A DNA stretch of 64,000 bases from Betaproteobacteria bacterium (GCA_016192825.1 JACPTK010000055.1:1-64000); one strand, 5' to 3'; positions 17,969 to 26,619 are shown, counted from the stretch's first letter. Notes: generated by a model not told the origin, from the letters alone. Numbers and translations are program-made.

Positions 17969-18985
17969 ATGAAGAATCGGAACCCGCCGCGCTGCGACGT
18001 GGCGCTGCTGGTGGATGAGGAGACCGGCGAGTACGGGCGCGATGGCCGTTTCATCGCGGACGATGGCGACGTGGAGGAAAAAGTGCTGCGCACGCTGCGC
18101 GCGACCTACGATCGCGTCGAGGTCGTCCCGTTCTCGCGCGAGGTCGACGTCACCGTGCAGTGGTTGCGCCGGCTTCGGCCGTGCATCGTGATGAACCTCA
18201 CGGAGTGGCTGGACGGCGACCGTCGACAGGACGCTGCCATCGCGGCCGTGCTCGATACCCTGGACGTACCGTACACCGGTCCCGGCCCGGAAGGCCTGCG
18301 CCTTGCGCGCGACAAATCGCTGTCAAAGCTGGTCGCGCTGCAGCACAGCGTGCCGGTCCCGCGTCATTTCATCGTGAGCGGTGGCAGGATGGCCGGAAAC
18401 GGGGAGATTCCGTTTCCCCTGATCGTGAAGCCGCGCTACGGCGACGGGTCCGACGGCATACACGCGAATTCCCTGGTCCGGAATGCCAGCGAGCTACGCA
18501 CGCGCATCGAGCGTGTGCGCCAGAGGCATCGCGAGCCGGTTGTGTGCGAGGAGTTCATTCCCGGCAACGACCTGTACGTCGGGTTGCTCGGCAACGGGCC
18601 GAAGGTGCTGCCGCCCGTTGAGCTAGTTGTACGAAGTCGGCACCCCTCGGCGCCGCGCTTCGCGACCTACCGCCTCAAGAACGACCCCCGTTACCGCGCC
18701 CGGTGGCGCGCGCACTACCGGCGCGCGCGGCTCGAGCCGTCAACCCTGCAAGCGCTCGCCGACGCGAGCCGGCGCGTCTTTCACGCACTGAAGCTGCGCG
18801 ACTATGCCCGCCTGGATTTCCGGCTGACGAAAGACGGCCGGTTCTATTTCATCGAGGCCAATCCCAATCCCGACCTCGATCCGCACGCGCTGAACCGCAA
18901 CGGGTGTTTTGCCGGCGTGCCTTATGGCGAGCTCCTCGAGACGATCGTGGAGTCTGCCCGCCGCCGGAGGCCAAAACGGAAATAG
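17969..18985 (+). CDS. D-alanine--D-alanine ligase-like ATP-grasp protein
   Basis: The 338-residue protein has the D-Ala-D-Ala ligase fold pattern: PYTGPGPEGLRLARDKSLSK, the ATP-grasp segments PLIVKPRYGDGSDGI and VVCEEFIPGNDLYVGL, and the metal-binding FIEANPNPDLDP near the end. It should ligate a carboxylate to an amine with ATP. It is too divergent and too isolated (no mur or fts neighbours) to be the cell-wall Ddl. Its TAG stop falls inside a downstream ACAGGATT repeat. Confidence 0.8.
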   Translation: MKNRNPPRCDVALLVDEETGEYGRDGRFIADDGDVEEKVLRTLRATYDRVEVVPFSREVDVTVQWLRRLRPCIVMNLTEWLDGDRRQDAAIAAVLDTLDVPYTGPGPEGLRLARDKSLSKLVALQHSVPVPRHFIVSGGRMAGNGEIPFPLIVKPRYGDGSDGIHANSLVRNASELRTRIERVRQRHREPVVCEEFIPGNDLYVGLLGNGPKVLPPVELVVRSRHPSAPRFATYRLKNDPRYRARWRAHYRRARLEPSTLQALADASRRVFHALKLRDYARLDFRLTKDGRFYFIEANPNPDLDPHALNRNGCFAGVPYGELLETIVESARRRRPKRK

Positions 18986-19078
18986 ACAGGATTAACAGGA
19001 TTTACAGGATTAGATCGAAAATCTTCGACCGGTTCGTGCTTTTTTGAATCGCGTTAATCCTGTCAATCCTGTCTATTT
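18981..19078. repeat. ACAGGATT array in inverted halves spanning two stop codons
   Basis: The left half AATAGACAGGATTAACAGG... (18981-19011) and the right half ...TTAATCCTGTCAATCC, TGTCTATT (about 19046-19078) are complementary and flank a 35-bp centre. The convergent stops TAG (18983-18985) and CTA (19073-19075) both lie in the outer ends, so transcripts from either side would fold here. Further half-copies are at 19736-19765 and 525-560. Confidence 0.8.
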
Positions 19079-19726
19079 TTTCTGCGGGGGTTTCGGTTCC
19101 CGGATCAGGAGACCGGTGGTGGAGACGCGCAGCTCCAGCGCCGCGGGCCGGTCCGCTGAAACGAACGTCGCCGAGCCGTACTCGGCGTCGAGCAGCGGCG
19201 CGAGGAAGGTGTAGCGCCGCCGCAGCGCGAACAGGTCCACGGGCCGGTCGCGGCCGAGCGCATGCACCGTCCGCTGCGCGGCGCGCTCTTCCTGGATGGA
19301 ATGGTAGCGCCCCGTCACGCGGTCGAGCTCGTAGGCCGTATGCAGCCCGGCCCAGTTCGCGTAGGGATGCCACTTGAGGATATGGGCGTCCACGTAGATC
19401 TCGTCCCCGGCCAGCGCGTAGGTTGCCTTGCGGCCGTCCGGGAACTCGAACGTTGCGGTGAAGCGCTGCGCGCCGGCGGGTTTCACCAGAATTTTCGCCG
19501 CCAGGTCCTCGCGCGTCAGCGCGCGATAGCCCTGGATGCCGACCGCGATCGTGCCCGCGAGCGCCCCGAGCGCGAGCAGGAGCAGCCCGACGAGCGTCCG
19601 CAGCGCGAAGCCCAGCGGCTTCAGGCGCAGCAGCGCCGCGATTCCGAGCAGGACGAAGATCGCGCCGAGCGTTCCCAGCGCGGCGGCGGCGAGAAAGAGC
19701 GGCGATTCCAGCAGCTCGGGCGTCAT
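19073..19726 (-). CDS. Membrane-anchored protein of unknown function
   Basis: The 217-residue protein has two N-terminal hydrophobic segments (about 10-32 and 42-64) and a soluble region with FEFPDGRKATYALAGDEIYVDAHILKWHPYANWAGLH. Proteins like this are sometimes labelled cation/multidrug efflux pump, but it has none of the length or topology of a pump. Probably an inner-membrane protein with a periplasmic domain. The gene ends in repeat DNA (PPQKK then TAG within TAGACAGGATT). Function not assigned. Confidence 0.65.
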   Translation of the reverse strand: MTPELLESPLFLAAAALGTLGAIFVLLGIAALLRLKPLGFALRTLVGLLLLALGALAGTIAVGIQGYRALTREDLAAKILVKPAGAQRFTATFEFPDGRKATYALAGDEIYVDAHILKWHPYANWAGLHTAYELDRVTGRYHSIQEERAAQRTVHALGRDRPVDLFALRRRYTFLAPLLDAEYGSATFVSADRPAALELRVSTTGLLIREPKPPQKK

Positions 19727-19799
19727 GAAAGCCGAGAATAGACAGGATTGACAGGATTAACAAGATTTCTCCGGGCGCCGCGGAGGCGCCGGGCGCGCG

Positions 19800-20543
19800 T
19801 CACCGCGCGTTCGAAGCGACGATGAGGCGGTAGCCGACGTCCAGTACCGCCAGCGACAGCAGCGGCTCGTGGCGTCTCTTCCATGCCCCGCTGGCGAGAT
19901 CGGCGCGCAGGCGCTCCAGCCCCGATTCCACGTTCTTCATCTTGGTGAACGTCGAGATGGCGCCGCGCACGCCCGCGTCGAGAAAAGCCTCCGGGCGGCG
20001 CCAGTAGGAGCCCGTGAATCCGTCCCAACAGTCGGCGGGAACGGGAACGGCGCGAACCTCCGCCGGTCCCAGGAACCGCGCGATTTCGTCCGCCGCCGGG
20101 AAGATCGGGCGGTCGATCTCGATCATCTCGGGAAAGTATTCCTGCGTCAGCCAGAAACCGGCGTGGGCCGGGTCCTTGGTGAAGATCACGACACGCTCGC
20201 GCGCGACGCGCCGCATCTCGGCGAGCCCCTGTCGCCAATCGGGCCAGTGATGGATCGTCAGGACCGCCAGCGCGGCATCGAACGAGCGCCCGGGGAACGG
20301 CAGCCGGTCAGCAGATGCCCGCACGGCCGGCCCGCCTTGTTTGCGCTGCCGGACCATCTCCGCGGAAGGCTCGACCGCAACCACGCTGCGATCCACAGGC
20401 TCGTAGGAGCCGGTGCCCGCGCCGATGTTAACGACCGTGCGGGCCGGCCCCAAGGCGGCGAGTATGTGCCCGGCAATGCGGGGATCCGGGCGGCGACGGA
20501 ACGAGTAGCCGACGCCGATGCGATCGTAAAGTGTCTGTGCCAT
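19800..20543 (-). CDS. Class I SAM-dependent methyltransferase
   Basis: The 247-residue protein has motif I VVNIGAGTGSYEP near residue 37, acidic VVAVEPS, then LPFPGRSFDAALAVLTIHHWPDWRQGLAEMRRV, the standard methyltransferase-11 layout. The substrate is not predictable; the group includes ubiquinone/menaquinone-type and small-molecule methyltransferases. The ATG at 20543 lies 87 bp downstream of the GNAT stop, so the two may be co-transcribed. Confidence 0.85.
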   Translation of the reverse strand: MAQTLYDRIGVGYSFRRRPDPRIAGHILAALGPARTVVNIGAGTGSYEPVDRSVVAVEPSAEMVRQRKQGGPAVRASADRLPFPGRSFDAALAVLTIHHWPDWRQGLAEMRRVARERVVIFTKDPAHAGFWLTQEYFPEMIEIDRPIFPAADEIARFLGPAEVRAVPVPADCWDGFTGSYWRRPEAFLDAGVRGAISTFTKMKNVESGLERLRADLASGAWKRRHEPLLSLAVLDVGYRLIVASNAR

Positions 20544-20630
20544 GTCGCGTTGATAGTTGAAAAATGCTTCCGACGCCTCTTCCGCCGTTCCTTTCAGGAA
20601 ATCAGCGCCGGTCGCACGAGCCGGGGCGAT

Positions 20631-21359
20631 TTACCCGCGTTGTTTGAGGATGGGAGCTGTGAGGTCGGATAGCCGTTCGCGCTGATTTCCTTGCGCGTCG
20701 AAATTGGCGGGATCGAGCCAGCGCTGGAATGCGTGCTCGAGCGCCGGCCACTCGCTGTCGATGACCGCGTACCACGCGGTATCGCGGCTGCGGCCCTTGT
20801 AGATGATTGCCTGGCGGAAGATGCCTTCGTACGAGAAGCCGAGCCGTTGCGCAGCCGCGCGGGAGGGCGCATTGAGGGAATCGCACTTCCACTCGTAGCG
20901 CCGGTAACCCAGCTCGAACACGCGCTTCATCATGAGGTACATCGCCTCGGTCGCGGCCGGCTTGCGCTGCAGGAGCGGCGAATAGTTGATGTTTCCAACC
21001 TCGATCACGGCGTTCTTCGGGTCGATGCGCATGTAGCTCGCCACGCCCGCCGCCTTGCCGGTGTCGAAGTCCACGATAGCATGAAACAGCGGATCGTCCC
21101 CCAGGCAGGATGTTTCCATCCATTTCCGGTAAGCGTCGAACGTATCGAACGGCCCGGACAGCAGGTAGGTGAAGTTGCGGTTGCTCGGGTCGAGCGCGTT
21201 GGCGCGGTGGAGATCCTCCGCGTGGTGCGCGGGGTCTATCGGCTCGACCCGGCAGTAGCGCCCGGCCATCGCGGTGCGCGGCGGCCGCTCGACGCCTTTC
21301 CAGCCCGGCATCGGCGGCCCGATCGGCTGTCCCAGCTCGTTGGTGTGGTCATGCTTCAT
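20631..21359 (-). CDS. GNAT-family N-acetyltransferase (RimJ/RimL type)
   Basis: The 242-residue protein has the RimJ/RimL arrangement: VEPIDPAHHAEDLHRAN, GVASYMRIDPKNAVIEVGNINYSPLLQRKPAATEAMYLMMKRVF, then RRYEWKCDSLNAPSRAAAQRLGFSYEGIFRQ. It should transfer acetyl from acetyl-CoA to an amine of a protein or small molecule. The start codon sits only about 11 bp from a 290-bp heptamer array, so its leader RNA, and probably its promoter, is made of repeat DNA. Confidence 0.85.
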   Translation of the reverse strand: MKHDHTNELGQPIGPPMPGWKGVERPPRTAMAGRYCRVEPIDPAHHAEDLHRANALDPSNRNFTYLLSGPFDTFDAYRKWMETSCLGDDPLFHAIVDFDTGKAAGVASYMRIDPKNAVIEVGNINYSPLLQRKPAATEAMYLMMKRVFELGYRRYEWKCDSLNAPSRAAAQRLGFSYEGIFRQAIIYKGRSRDTAWYAVIDSEWPALEHAFQRWLDPANFDAQGNQRERLSDLTAPILKQRG

Positions 21360-21370
21360 GCTATATGGGC

Positions 21371-21662
21371 TACCAGCTTCCAGCTTCCAGCTACCAGCTT
21401 CCAGCTTCCAGCTTCCAGCTTCCAGCTTCCAGCTTCCAGCTACCAGCTACCAGCTATCAGCTATGAGCTTCCAGCTACCAGCTTCCAGCTTCCAGCTTCC
21501 AGCTGTCAGCTACCAGCTTCCAGCTATCAGCTACCAGCTTCCAGCTTCCAGCTACCAGCTACGAGCTTCCAGCTACCAGCTTCCAGCTACCAGCTACCAG
21601 CTTCCAGCTACCAGCTACCAGCTACCAGCTACCAGCTACCAGCTACCAGCTACCGGCTGTCA
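21371..21662. repeat. Long heptamer array (CCAGCTW)n, about 41 units
   Basis: Head-to-tail 7-bp units, mostly TCCAGCT and ACCAGCT with variants ATCAGCT, ATGAGCT and GTCAGCT. Because 7 is not a multiple of 3, every forward frame is a 7-residue peptide repeat (QLPASSF, QLPATSY) without stops, which makes spurious long open frames. The AGCT core is self-complementary, so copies can pair with each other. It lies between the GNAT start and the TPR gene stop. Confidence 0.95.
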
Positions 21663-21738
21663 GCGATTAGCGGTGAGACACCAGGACGATGCGGAACTTC
21701 CATTCACTTGCAAGTCGATTTTGGCGGCTGGCGCGGGT

Positions 21739-22689
21739 TCAGCGCGCTTGCAGGCGACGCAGCTCGGCGAGGGTGCCCTCGTATTCCAGGAACTCCTTCG
21801 GGCATCCGCCCTGCGCCTCCTTGAGCAGCGACAGCGCGCGCTTTTGCTCGCCGCGCAGCAGGTGCCACTGGGCGACGTAGAAGTTCGCCTCGCAGCGCTG
21901 CTCGCGCTGCGTCTTCGCATCGGAGTCCGTGGACGCGGCCGTGACGGAAGCGGCGTCGGTGCGGCCGAGGTAAAGCACGATGACCGCGGCGGGCCAGCCG
22001 CCGCCGCGGTAGGCGCGTGTGTCGCTGTCGAGCACTTCGTCGGCGTTGGCGACGTTGCCCCGCTTGCGCGCGAGGTACAGCCAGAGGGACGTATAGCTGT
22101 TGGGCTCGAGCTTCAGCGCCTGCTCGAGATCGGACACCGCGCGCCCATAGTCGCCGTTGTAGAACCGCGCCCGTCCCCGGCCGAAAACGGCAGTGGCGGC
22201 CTTGGGGTCGAGGCGGAGGGCGGCGTCGTAATCGGCGATCGCGCGCGTGTAGTCCCCTTTCACCGTCAATTCGACCGCGCGTCCGCCCAGCGCCGCGGGG
22301 TCCTTCGGATTGAGGCGGAGGGCGGCGTCGAAATCGGCGATCGCACGATCGGGGTCGCCCTTGTTGGCCCAGGCGGTCGCGCGGTTATAGAGCGCATCGG
22401 CGAACTTCGGGGCGAGGCGGAGGGCGGCGTCGTAGTCGGCGATGGCCTGGTCGAAATCGCCCTTGGCGGCCCACTCGACGCCGCGGCTGAAATGCAGCTT
22501 CGCGAGCGGCTCTCCGGAAAAGCGGCCGGATTCGATCGCCCGCGCGCAATGCTGTATTGCCAGGTCGGGGTTCCCGGTGACGCTCGCGCAGCGCTCGGCG
22601 TCCGTTGCGGCCTGTCCCTGCGCGGCGCCCGCCGCGAGCAGGAGCATCACGGCCGAAACGGCCGGCAGGATTCTTGCAGTGATTTTCAT
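21739..22689 (-). CDS. Secreted tetratricopeptide-repeat protein
   Basis: The 316-residue protein has an N-terminal signal peptide (MKITARILPAVSAVMLLLAAGAAQG) and about five TPR units with a recurring 34-residue period (GDFDQAIADYDAALRLAPK, GDPDRAIADFDAALRLNPK and so on). The C-terminal third, with RGEQKRALSLLKEAQGGCP, is a further helical repeat. A periplasmic scaffold for protein contacts is likely. Start chosen at ATG 22689, which gives the signal peptide; a longer frame upstream lacks one. Divergent from 22830. Confidence 0.85.
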   Translation of the reverse strand: MKITARILPAVSAVMLLLAAGAAQGQAATDAERCASVTGNPDLAIQHCARAIESGRFSGEPLAKLHFSRGVEWAAKGDFDQAIADYDAALRLAPKFADALYNRATAWANKGDPDRAIADFDAALRLNPKDPAALGGRAVELTVKGDYTRAIADYDAALRLDPKAATAVFGRGRARFYNGDYGRAVSDLEQALKLEPNSYTSLWLYLARKRGNVANADEVLDSDTRAYRGGGWPAAVIVLYLGRTDAASVTAASTDSDAKTQREQRCEANFYVAQWHLLRGEQKRALSLLKEAQGGCPKEFLEYEGTLAELRRLQAR

Positions 22690-22829
22690 GCGGTCGGGTC
22701 CGGAAATCGTCCCGGAAGGGACAAACGGCCGCAATTTTAACCTCAATTCGGGGCTCCCGATCTTCGAACGTGAAATTCCGCTCCGGTTCGGTGGACACGC
22801 CGGGACGAGTGGTGGCAGACTGCTCCGGC

Positions 22830-23360
22830 ATGCGTTGCCTGCGCCGCTCATCCGGAATCGTCCTGCTCGCGCTGCTGGCGCCGGCCGCAGCCGCGGCGGC
22901 GGAGGGCGCTGCGGCGTTCGACAACCTGGTGCAGTCGCGTTACGTCCACTGCGCGTTCTACAAGTCGTACGAACTGGACCCGGCGACCGGCCACCGGCTG
23001 ATGGTCGAAGGGCGCTCCCAGTCGCTGACCCACTTCCAGGCGATACACGACGGGCACGCGCGCCAGATTTCGACCCGGGTCGCGGGCGCCCGCAACGTGC
23101 GGGTGATGAACGGCGGCAAATACCTGCACTTCGTGGACCACGTCGCGGGGATGTACGTCCTCACCACCGTTTACGGCTGCATCGACCGCGACCCCCGCAG
23201 CGGCACCTGCGTCACCTACGGCGCGATGCAGTCCCGCCACTTCGACCCGCGCGTGCTGTCGGACCCCGACGCGGTGTACGTGGCGCTGAGGGAGGTCTCC
23301 GATCCCGGCTTCTGCGACCACAGCTTCATCGGCATCCAGGAAGCCTCAAGCGGCCGCTAG
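22830..23360 (+). CDS. Hypothetical secreted protein
   Basis: The 176-residue product has a signal peptide (LRRSSGIVLLALLAPAAAAAAEG) and a soluble part with FDNLVQSRYVHCAFYKSYEL and several Cys residues (HCAF, GCID, GTCV, FCDH) that could form disulphides in the periplasm. I recognise no domain. The ATG at 22830 is preferred to an earlier in-frame ATG because it places the signal peptide at the N-terminus. It shares a divergent promoter region with the TPR gene. Confidence 0.65.
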   Translation: MRCLRRSSGIVLLALLAPAAAAAAEGAAAFDNLVQSRYVHCAFYKSYELDPATGHRLMVEGRSQSLTHFQAIHDGHARQISTRVAGARNVRVMNGGKYLHFVDHVAGMYVLTTVYGCIDRDPRSGTCVTYGAMQSRHFDPRVLSDPDAVYVALREVSDPGFCDHSFIGIQEASSGR

Positions 23361-23455
23361 GTCCCGGCAGGCGCGCGACGGTCTGCCCGATCATCGCCGG
23401 TGACGGCGGCACAATCGCGATATCAGGCCGCGGCCGCTTGTCCGGAAAATCCCGG

Positions 23456-24160
23456 TCAGGTATTCCGCGCCTCAAACCACGTGGCGCGCGCCACACCGCG
23501 GCACTCACCGGATTCCGAAAACAAGGCGGTGCCCGTGTAATGCCTGCGGCCCTCGCGGCCGATCTCCCATCCGATCGCGACGCAGCGCTCGCCGGCCTCG
23601 ACGTTACCGCTGAGCGAAGCCGCCAGCTCGCCCAGGAGCACGGCGTTTCCCTCCTGCAATTCGAAGGCGAAGCCGCCCGGACAGTCGAGCGCCGACCACA
23701 GGAATTCCCGGCGAACGATGCCCGCGCCGTCCGCGAGGGACGCGTCGGGGACCCAGGGGGACGCCACTACGTGCGTGCCGGCGATTTTTCCGGGAAAGAT
23801 CCGCAGCCCGTCGCCCGCCCCGCGGTCGGGGCCACAAACGAAGCAGGACGGGAAGGGATGGGAGTAAAAGCCGCGGTAGGCGCGCGCCGCAGCCTCGGCC
23901 TCGGCATGACTCGGCGCGGCCGGAACCTGCAGGGACACCGCTGACGGACGCGCCCACGCGACGACGATCCCCGCATGGACCAGCTCCACGCCGGCGCCGG
24001 CGTTCCGGACCTCCATTTCCACCCCGAGCGGGGGCGGGACCTGCAGCCGCACGAGCGCCGGCCCCTCGATGTGGGCGGCGAGCCGGCCGCTGACGTATCC
24101 GCCGTTGCCCGAGTCGGGCGGGCCGCGGTAGCGCCGCTCGATCAGGATCGAGTCAGCCAT
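23456..24160 (-). CDS. Thioesterase-like hotdog protein
   Basis: The 234-residue protein starts ILIERRYRGPPDSGNGGYVSGRLAAHIEG, the hotdog-fold helix with the substrate Asn/Gly region seen in acyl-CoA thioesterases. It contains a Cys-bearing HPFPSCFVCGPDRGAGDGLRIFPG segment and a second hotdog-like half (SPWVPDASLADGAG...FLWSALDCPGGFA). A double-hotdog acyl-CoA thioesterase is likely; the substrate is unknown. Confidence 0.65.
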   Translation of the reverse strand: MADSILIERRYRGPPDSGNGGYVSGRLAAHIEGPALVRLQVPPPLGVEMEVRNAGAGVELVHAGIVVAWARPSAVSLQVPAAPSHAEAEAAARAYRGFYSHPFPSCFVCGPDRGAGDGLRIFPGKIAGTHVVASPWVPDASLADGAGIVRREFLWSALDCPGGFAFELQEGNAVLLGELAASLSGNVEAGERCVAIGWEIGREGRRHYTGTALFSESGECRGVARATWFEARNT

Positions 24161-24196
24161 GGATTACCGGCATCTTTTCGGGGTTTATCGGCGGTT

Positions 24197-24454
24197 TCAA
24201 TGCTTCTGCTGCTTCTGCTCCTCGGTGAGCGCGGCGATCACGCGCTGGCGCTTGGCCTCGATCTCCTTGGCGAAGCCCGGGTAGCGCTGCTCGACGAAGC
24301 CGGTGGCCAGGCCGATCTTCAGCAGCGCCACCGCCAGGCAGGCCGACAGGTCGTCGAGGTCAGGGCTTTTCCGGGCGAGCTGCATCGCCTCGCAGGTCTC
24401 GTCACAGAGTTGCTGCAGTGCTTCGGTGGTTTCCTTGTCGAATAGCGGCGTCAT
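24197..24454 (-). CDS. Small helical hypothetical protein
   Basis: An 85-residue, mostly helical acidic/basic protein (MTPLFDKETTEALQQLCDETCEAMQLARK...) with no signal peptide or membrane segment. It lies just upstream, in the same direction, of the 2-hydroxyacid dehydrogenase gene, from which it is separated by repeat DNA. No family recognised; coding is supported by composition and a plausible ATG. Confidence 0.6.
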   Translation of the reverse strand: MTPLFDKETTEALQQLCDETCEAMQLARKSPDLDDLSACLAVALLKIGLATGFVEQRYPGFAKEIEAKRQRVIAALTEEQKQQKH

Positions 24455-24470
24455 GTTTGATCGACCTCTA

Positions 24471-24568
24471 ATGCGTGGATCGTGGATGGTGGGTGGTGGA
24501 TGGAGTCAAAGACGACACAACGCCTGGCAATCAGCCGATTCACGATCCACTATCCACGACCCACGCCA
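24471..24568. repeat. GTGGATS heptamer array in inverted halves
   Basis: The left part reads GTGGATC, GTGGATG, GTGGGTG, GTGGATG. The right part (about 24537-24567) reads CACGATC, CACTATC, CACGACC, CACG on the plus strand, its inverted counterpart. The stop codon and last codons (GVGRG) of the 2-hydroxyacid dehydrogenase lie in the right half. Confidence 0.75.
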
Positions 24569-25542
24569 TTTGCACTGGCAAGCACCTCGGGATTTACCAA
24601 ATTGACGGGCCTGCCCGAGAGAAACGCGACGATATTGTCGAAGGCCTCGCCGAAGTAGAGCTCGTAGGTATCCTGCTCCAGCCACGCGGTGTGCGGCGTG
24701 CAGAGCGCGTTGTCGAGCCTGAGCAGCGGATGGTCGCCGCTCAAGACCGGCTCGTTCTCGTAGACGTCCACCGCGGCGAAGCCGGGCCGTCCTTTTGCCA
24801 GCGCTTCCGCCAGCGCGCCGGGGGCGACCAGCTCGGCGCGCGCGGTATTGACGAACAATGCCGCCGGCTTCATGTGTGCAAGATCCTCGGCGGTCACGAT
24901 TCCGCGTGTCGCGGCGGACAGTCGCACGAGCAGCACGAGCACGTCCGATCGTTCGAACAGCTCGCGCTGGGATGCGGCGACGCCGTAACCGGCCTCCTGC
25001 GCGGCGGCCAGCGAGGCTTCGCGTCCCCACGCCAGCACGCGCATGCCGAAGCTCGCTCCGGTCGTGGCGACCAGCTTTCCGATCTTGCCGAGCCCGAAGA
25101 CGCCCAGCGTGCGGCCGTGCAGCGTGCCGCTGAACGACCGGCGGAGTGCACCGCGCTTCATCATCGCGGTTTCCTCGGGGATGCGGCGCAGCGCCGACAG
25201 GACGAGCGCCCAGGTGTGCTCGGCGACTGTGTAGGGCGAGGCGTTGGTGCCCGCCGTCACCGTGATGCCGCGCTCGGTGCAAGCCGCGACGTCAATGTGG
25301 TGGGTGCTGCGCCCGGTCTGGCTGAAGAGCTTGAGGCGCGGCAACTGCGCGACGATCTCGCGCGTGAACCGCGTCCGCTCCCGGATCGGGACGATGACTT
25401 CCGCCTCTCGCAGGTTCTCGACCAGGCGCGCCGGCGGCGGCGCCGCGTCGCGATGGATGCGCACGTCATGCCCGGAGAGCTTCGACAGGCAGTCGAGCCG
25501 GGAGACGACGCCGTGGTAGTCGTCGGGGATGGCAATGACCAT
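24550..25542 (-). CDS. D-2-hydroxyacid dehydrogenase (NAD-dependent)
   Basis: The 330-residue protein has the Rossmann motif GVFGLGKIGKLVA near residue 150 and the catalytic set Arg (NTARAELV), Glu (YENEPV) and His (CTPHTAW). It is typical of the phosphoglycerate/2-hydroxyacid dehydrogenase superfamily, reducing a 2-oxoacid or oxidising a D-2-hydroxyacid in the cytoplasm. The substrate cannot be told. The C-terminal GVGRG is encoded by repeat DNA. Divergent from the SDR at 25843. Confidence 0.9.
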   Translation of the reverse strand: MVIAIPDDYHGVVSRLDCLSKLSGHDVRIHRDAAPPPARLVENLREAEVIVPIRERTRFTREIVAQLPRLKLFSQTGRSTHHIDVAACTERGITVTAGTNASPYTVAEHTWALVLSALRRIPEETAMMKRGALRRSFSGTLHGRTLGVFGLGKIGKLVATTGASFGMRVLAWGREASLAAAQEAGYGVAASQRELFERSDVLVLLVRLSAATRGIVTAEDLAHMKPAALFVNTARAELVAPGALAEALAKGRPGFAAVDVYENEPVLSGDHPLLRLDNALCTPHTAWLEQDTYELYFGEAFDNIVAFLSGRPVNLVNPEVLASANGVGRG

Positions 25543-25599
25543 GTCTGCATTGTAACCGCCTCGAAGGCTGGTCAGCGCGTCGCGATTGATGGCGGACGT

Positions 25600-25790
25600 G
25601 AGGGCGGGAGAGCGGGAGAGCGACAGAAGCCGTGAGGGCGGGAGGGCGGGAGGGCGCGAGAGCGGGAGAGCGACAGAAGCCGTGAGGGCTGGAGAGCGGG
25701 AGAGCGGAATGGCGAAGCAGCTCGCTCTCGCGATCTCCCGATTTTCCCCTCTCCCGACCTCTCGATTTCACGATCTCCCGGGTTCATCCG
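25600..25790. repeat. GGGAGAGC / TCTCCCGA octamer array, copy 3
   Basis: The longest copy: repeated GGGAGAGC and GGGAGGGC units with two CGACAGAAGCCGTGAGG spacers, then a GCTCGCTCTCGCG turn and pyrimidine-rich complements (CGATCTCCCG, CGACCTCTCG). It fills the divergent spacer between the hydroxyacid dehydrogenase and SDR genes; the SDR ribosome site follows within 50 bases. Confidence 0.88.
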
Positions 25791-25842
25791 GTCGTCAGTG
25801 TTTGTGTCACAATCCTGACCGGACCAACGAGGGAGATAACCA

Positions 25843-26619
25843 GTGGAACTCGGACTGAGAGGGAAAGTAATCGCGATTACCGGCGGTAGTGAAGGCATCG
25901 GCCGCGCGGCGGCAATGCGCCTCGGGCAACAGGGCGCGAAGCTTTCCATCTGCGCGCGGCGCGCCGACGTGATGGAAGGCGCCGCCGAGGCGATCCGCAA
26001 GGCGACCGGCGCCGAAGTCATGACGATGGTGGCGGACGCCGCCAAGCCGGAGGACATGCCGCGCTTCATCGAGGAGACGGTCAAGCGCTACGGCCGCATC
26101 GACGCCGTGGTCAACAACGCCGGCGGCACCGGGCAGCAGCCGTTCGACGTGGTCGACGACAAGGCCTGGCAGCACGACATCGACATCAAGGTGTTCGCGC
26201 AAATCCGCACCGCGCGCGCCGCGATCCCGCACATGAAGAAGCAGGGCGGCGGACGCATCATCAACCTCAACATGGTCGGCGCCAAGCAGCCGTTCGCGGG
26301 CGGGTTCCCGACCACGATCTCGCGCGCCGCCGGGCTCGCGCTCACCAAGGCGCTGTCCAAGGAGCTGGCGCCGTTCAACATCCTGGTGAACGCGGTCGCG
26401 GTGGGGAAGATCAAGTCCAAGCAGCAGGAACGGAACGCGGCGCGCCAGGGCATAAGCGTCGAGGAGCACTACGCGAAGACCGGCAAGACCGTGCCGATGG
26501 GTCGGATGGGCGAGTCGGAGGAGGTCGCGAACGTGATCGCGTTCCTCGCCTCCGACGCGGCGAGCTACGTCACCGGCTGCTGCATCAACGTCGACGGAGG
26601 ATTGTCGGGCGTTCTTTGA
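25843..26619 (+). CDS. SDR-family oxidoreductase with altered YxxxK motif
   Basis: The 258-residue short-chain dehydrogenase has TGGSEGIGRAAA (cofactor), VVNNAGG and the C-terminal VTGCCINVDGG. The catalytic segment reads FPTTISRAAGLALTKALS, where Tyr is replaced by Thr and Lys by Arg. It starts with GTG 25843 after GAGGGAGA. It shares its opening (MELGLRGKV) with the SDR at 10865, which also lacks the pair; the two may belong to one atypical subfamily. Reaction uncertain. Confidence 0.88.
   Translation: MELGLRGKVIAITGGSEGIGRAAAMRLGQQGAKLSICARRADVMEGAAEAIRKATGAEVMTMVADAAKPEDMPRFIEETVKRYGRIDAVVNNAGGTGQQPFDVVDDKAWQHDIDIKVFAQIRTARAAIPHMKKQGGGRIINLNMVGAKQPFAGGFPTTISRAAGLALTKALSKELAPFNILVNAVAVGKIKSKQQERNAARQGISVEEHYAKTGKTVPMGRMGESEEVANVIAFLASDAASYVTGCCINVDGGLSGVL

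Noticed and set aside
21371-21662. CRISPR array
   Set aside because: The unit is only 7 bp with no unique spacers and no cas genes; it is a simple tandem array.
20691-22740. Proteins rich in QLPASSF/QLPATSY repeats on the plus strand
   Set aside because: These frames are translations of the heptamer array running into antisense of the GNAT and TPR genes.
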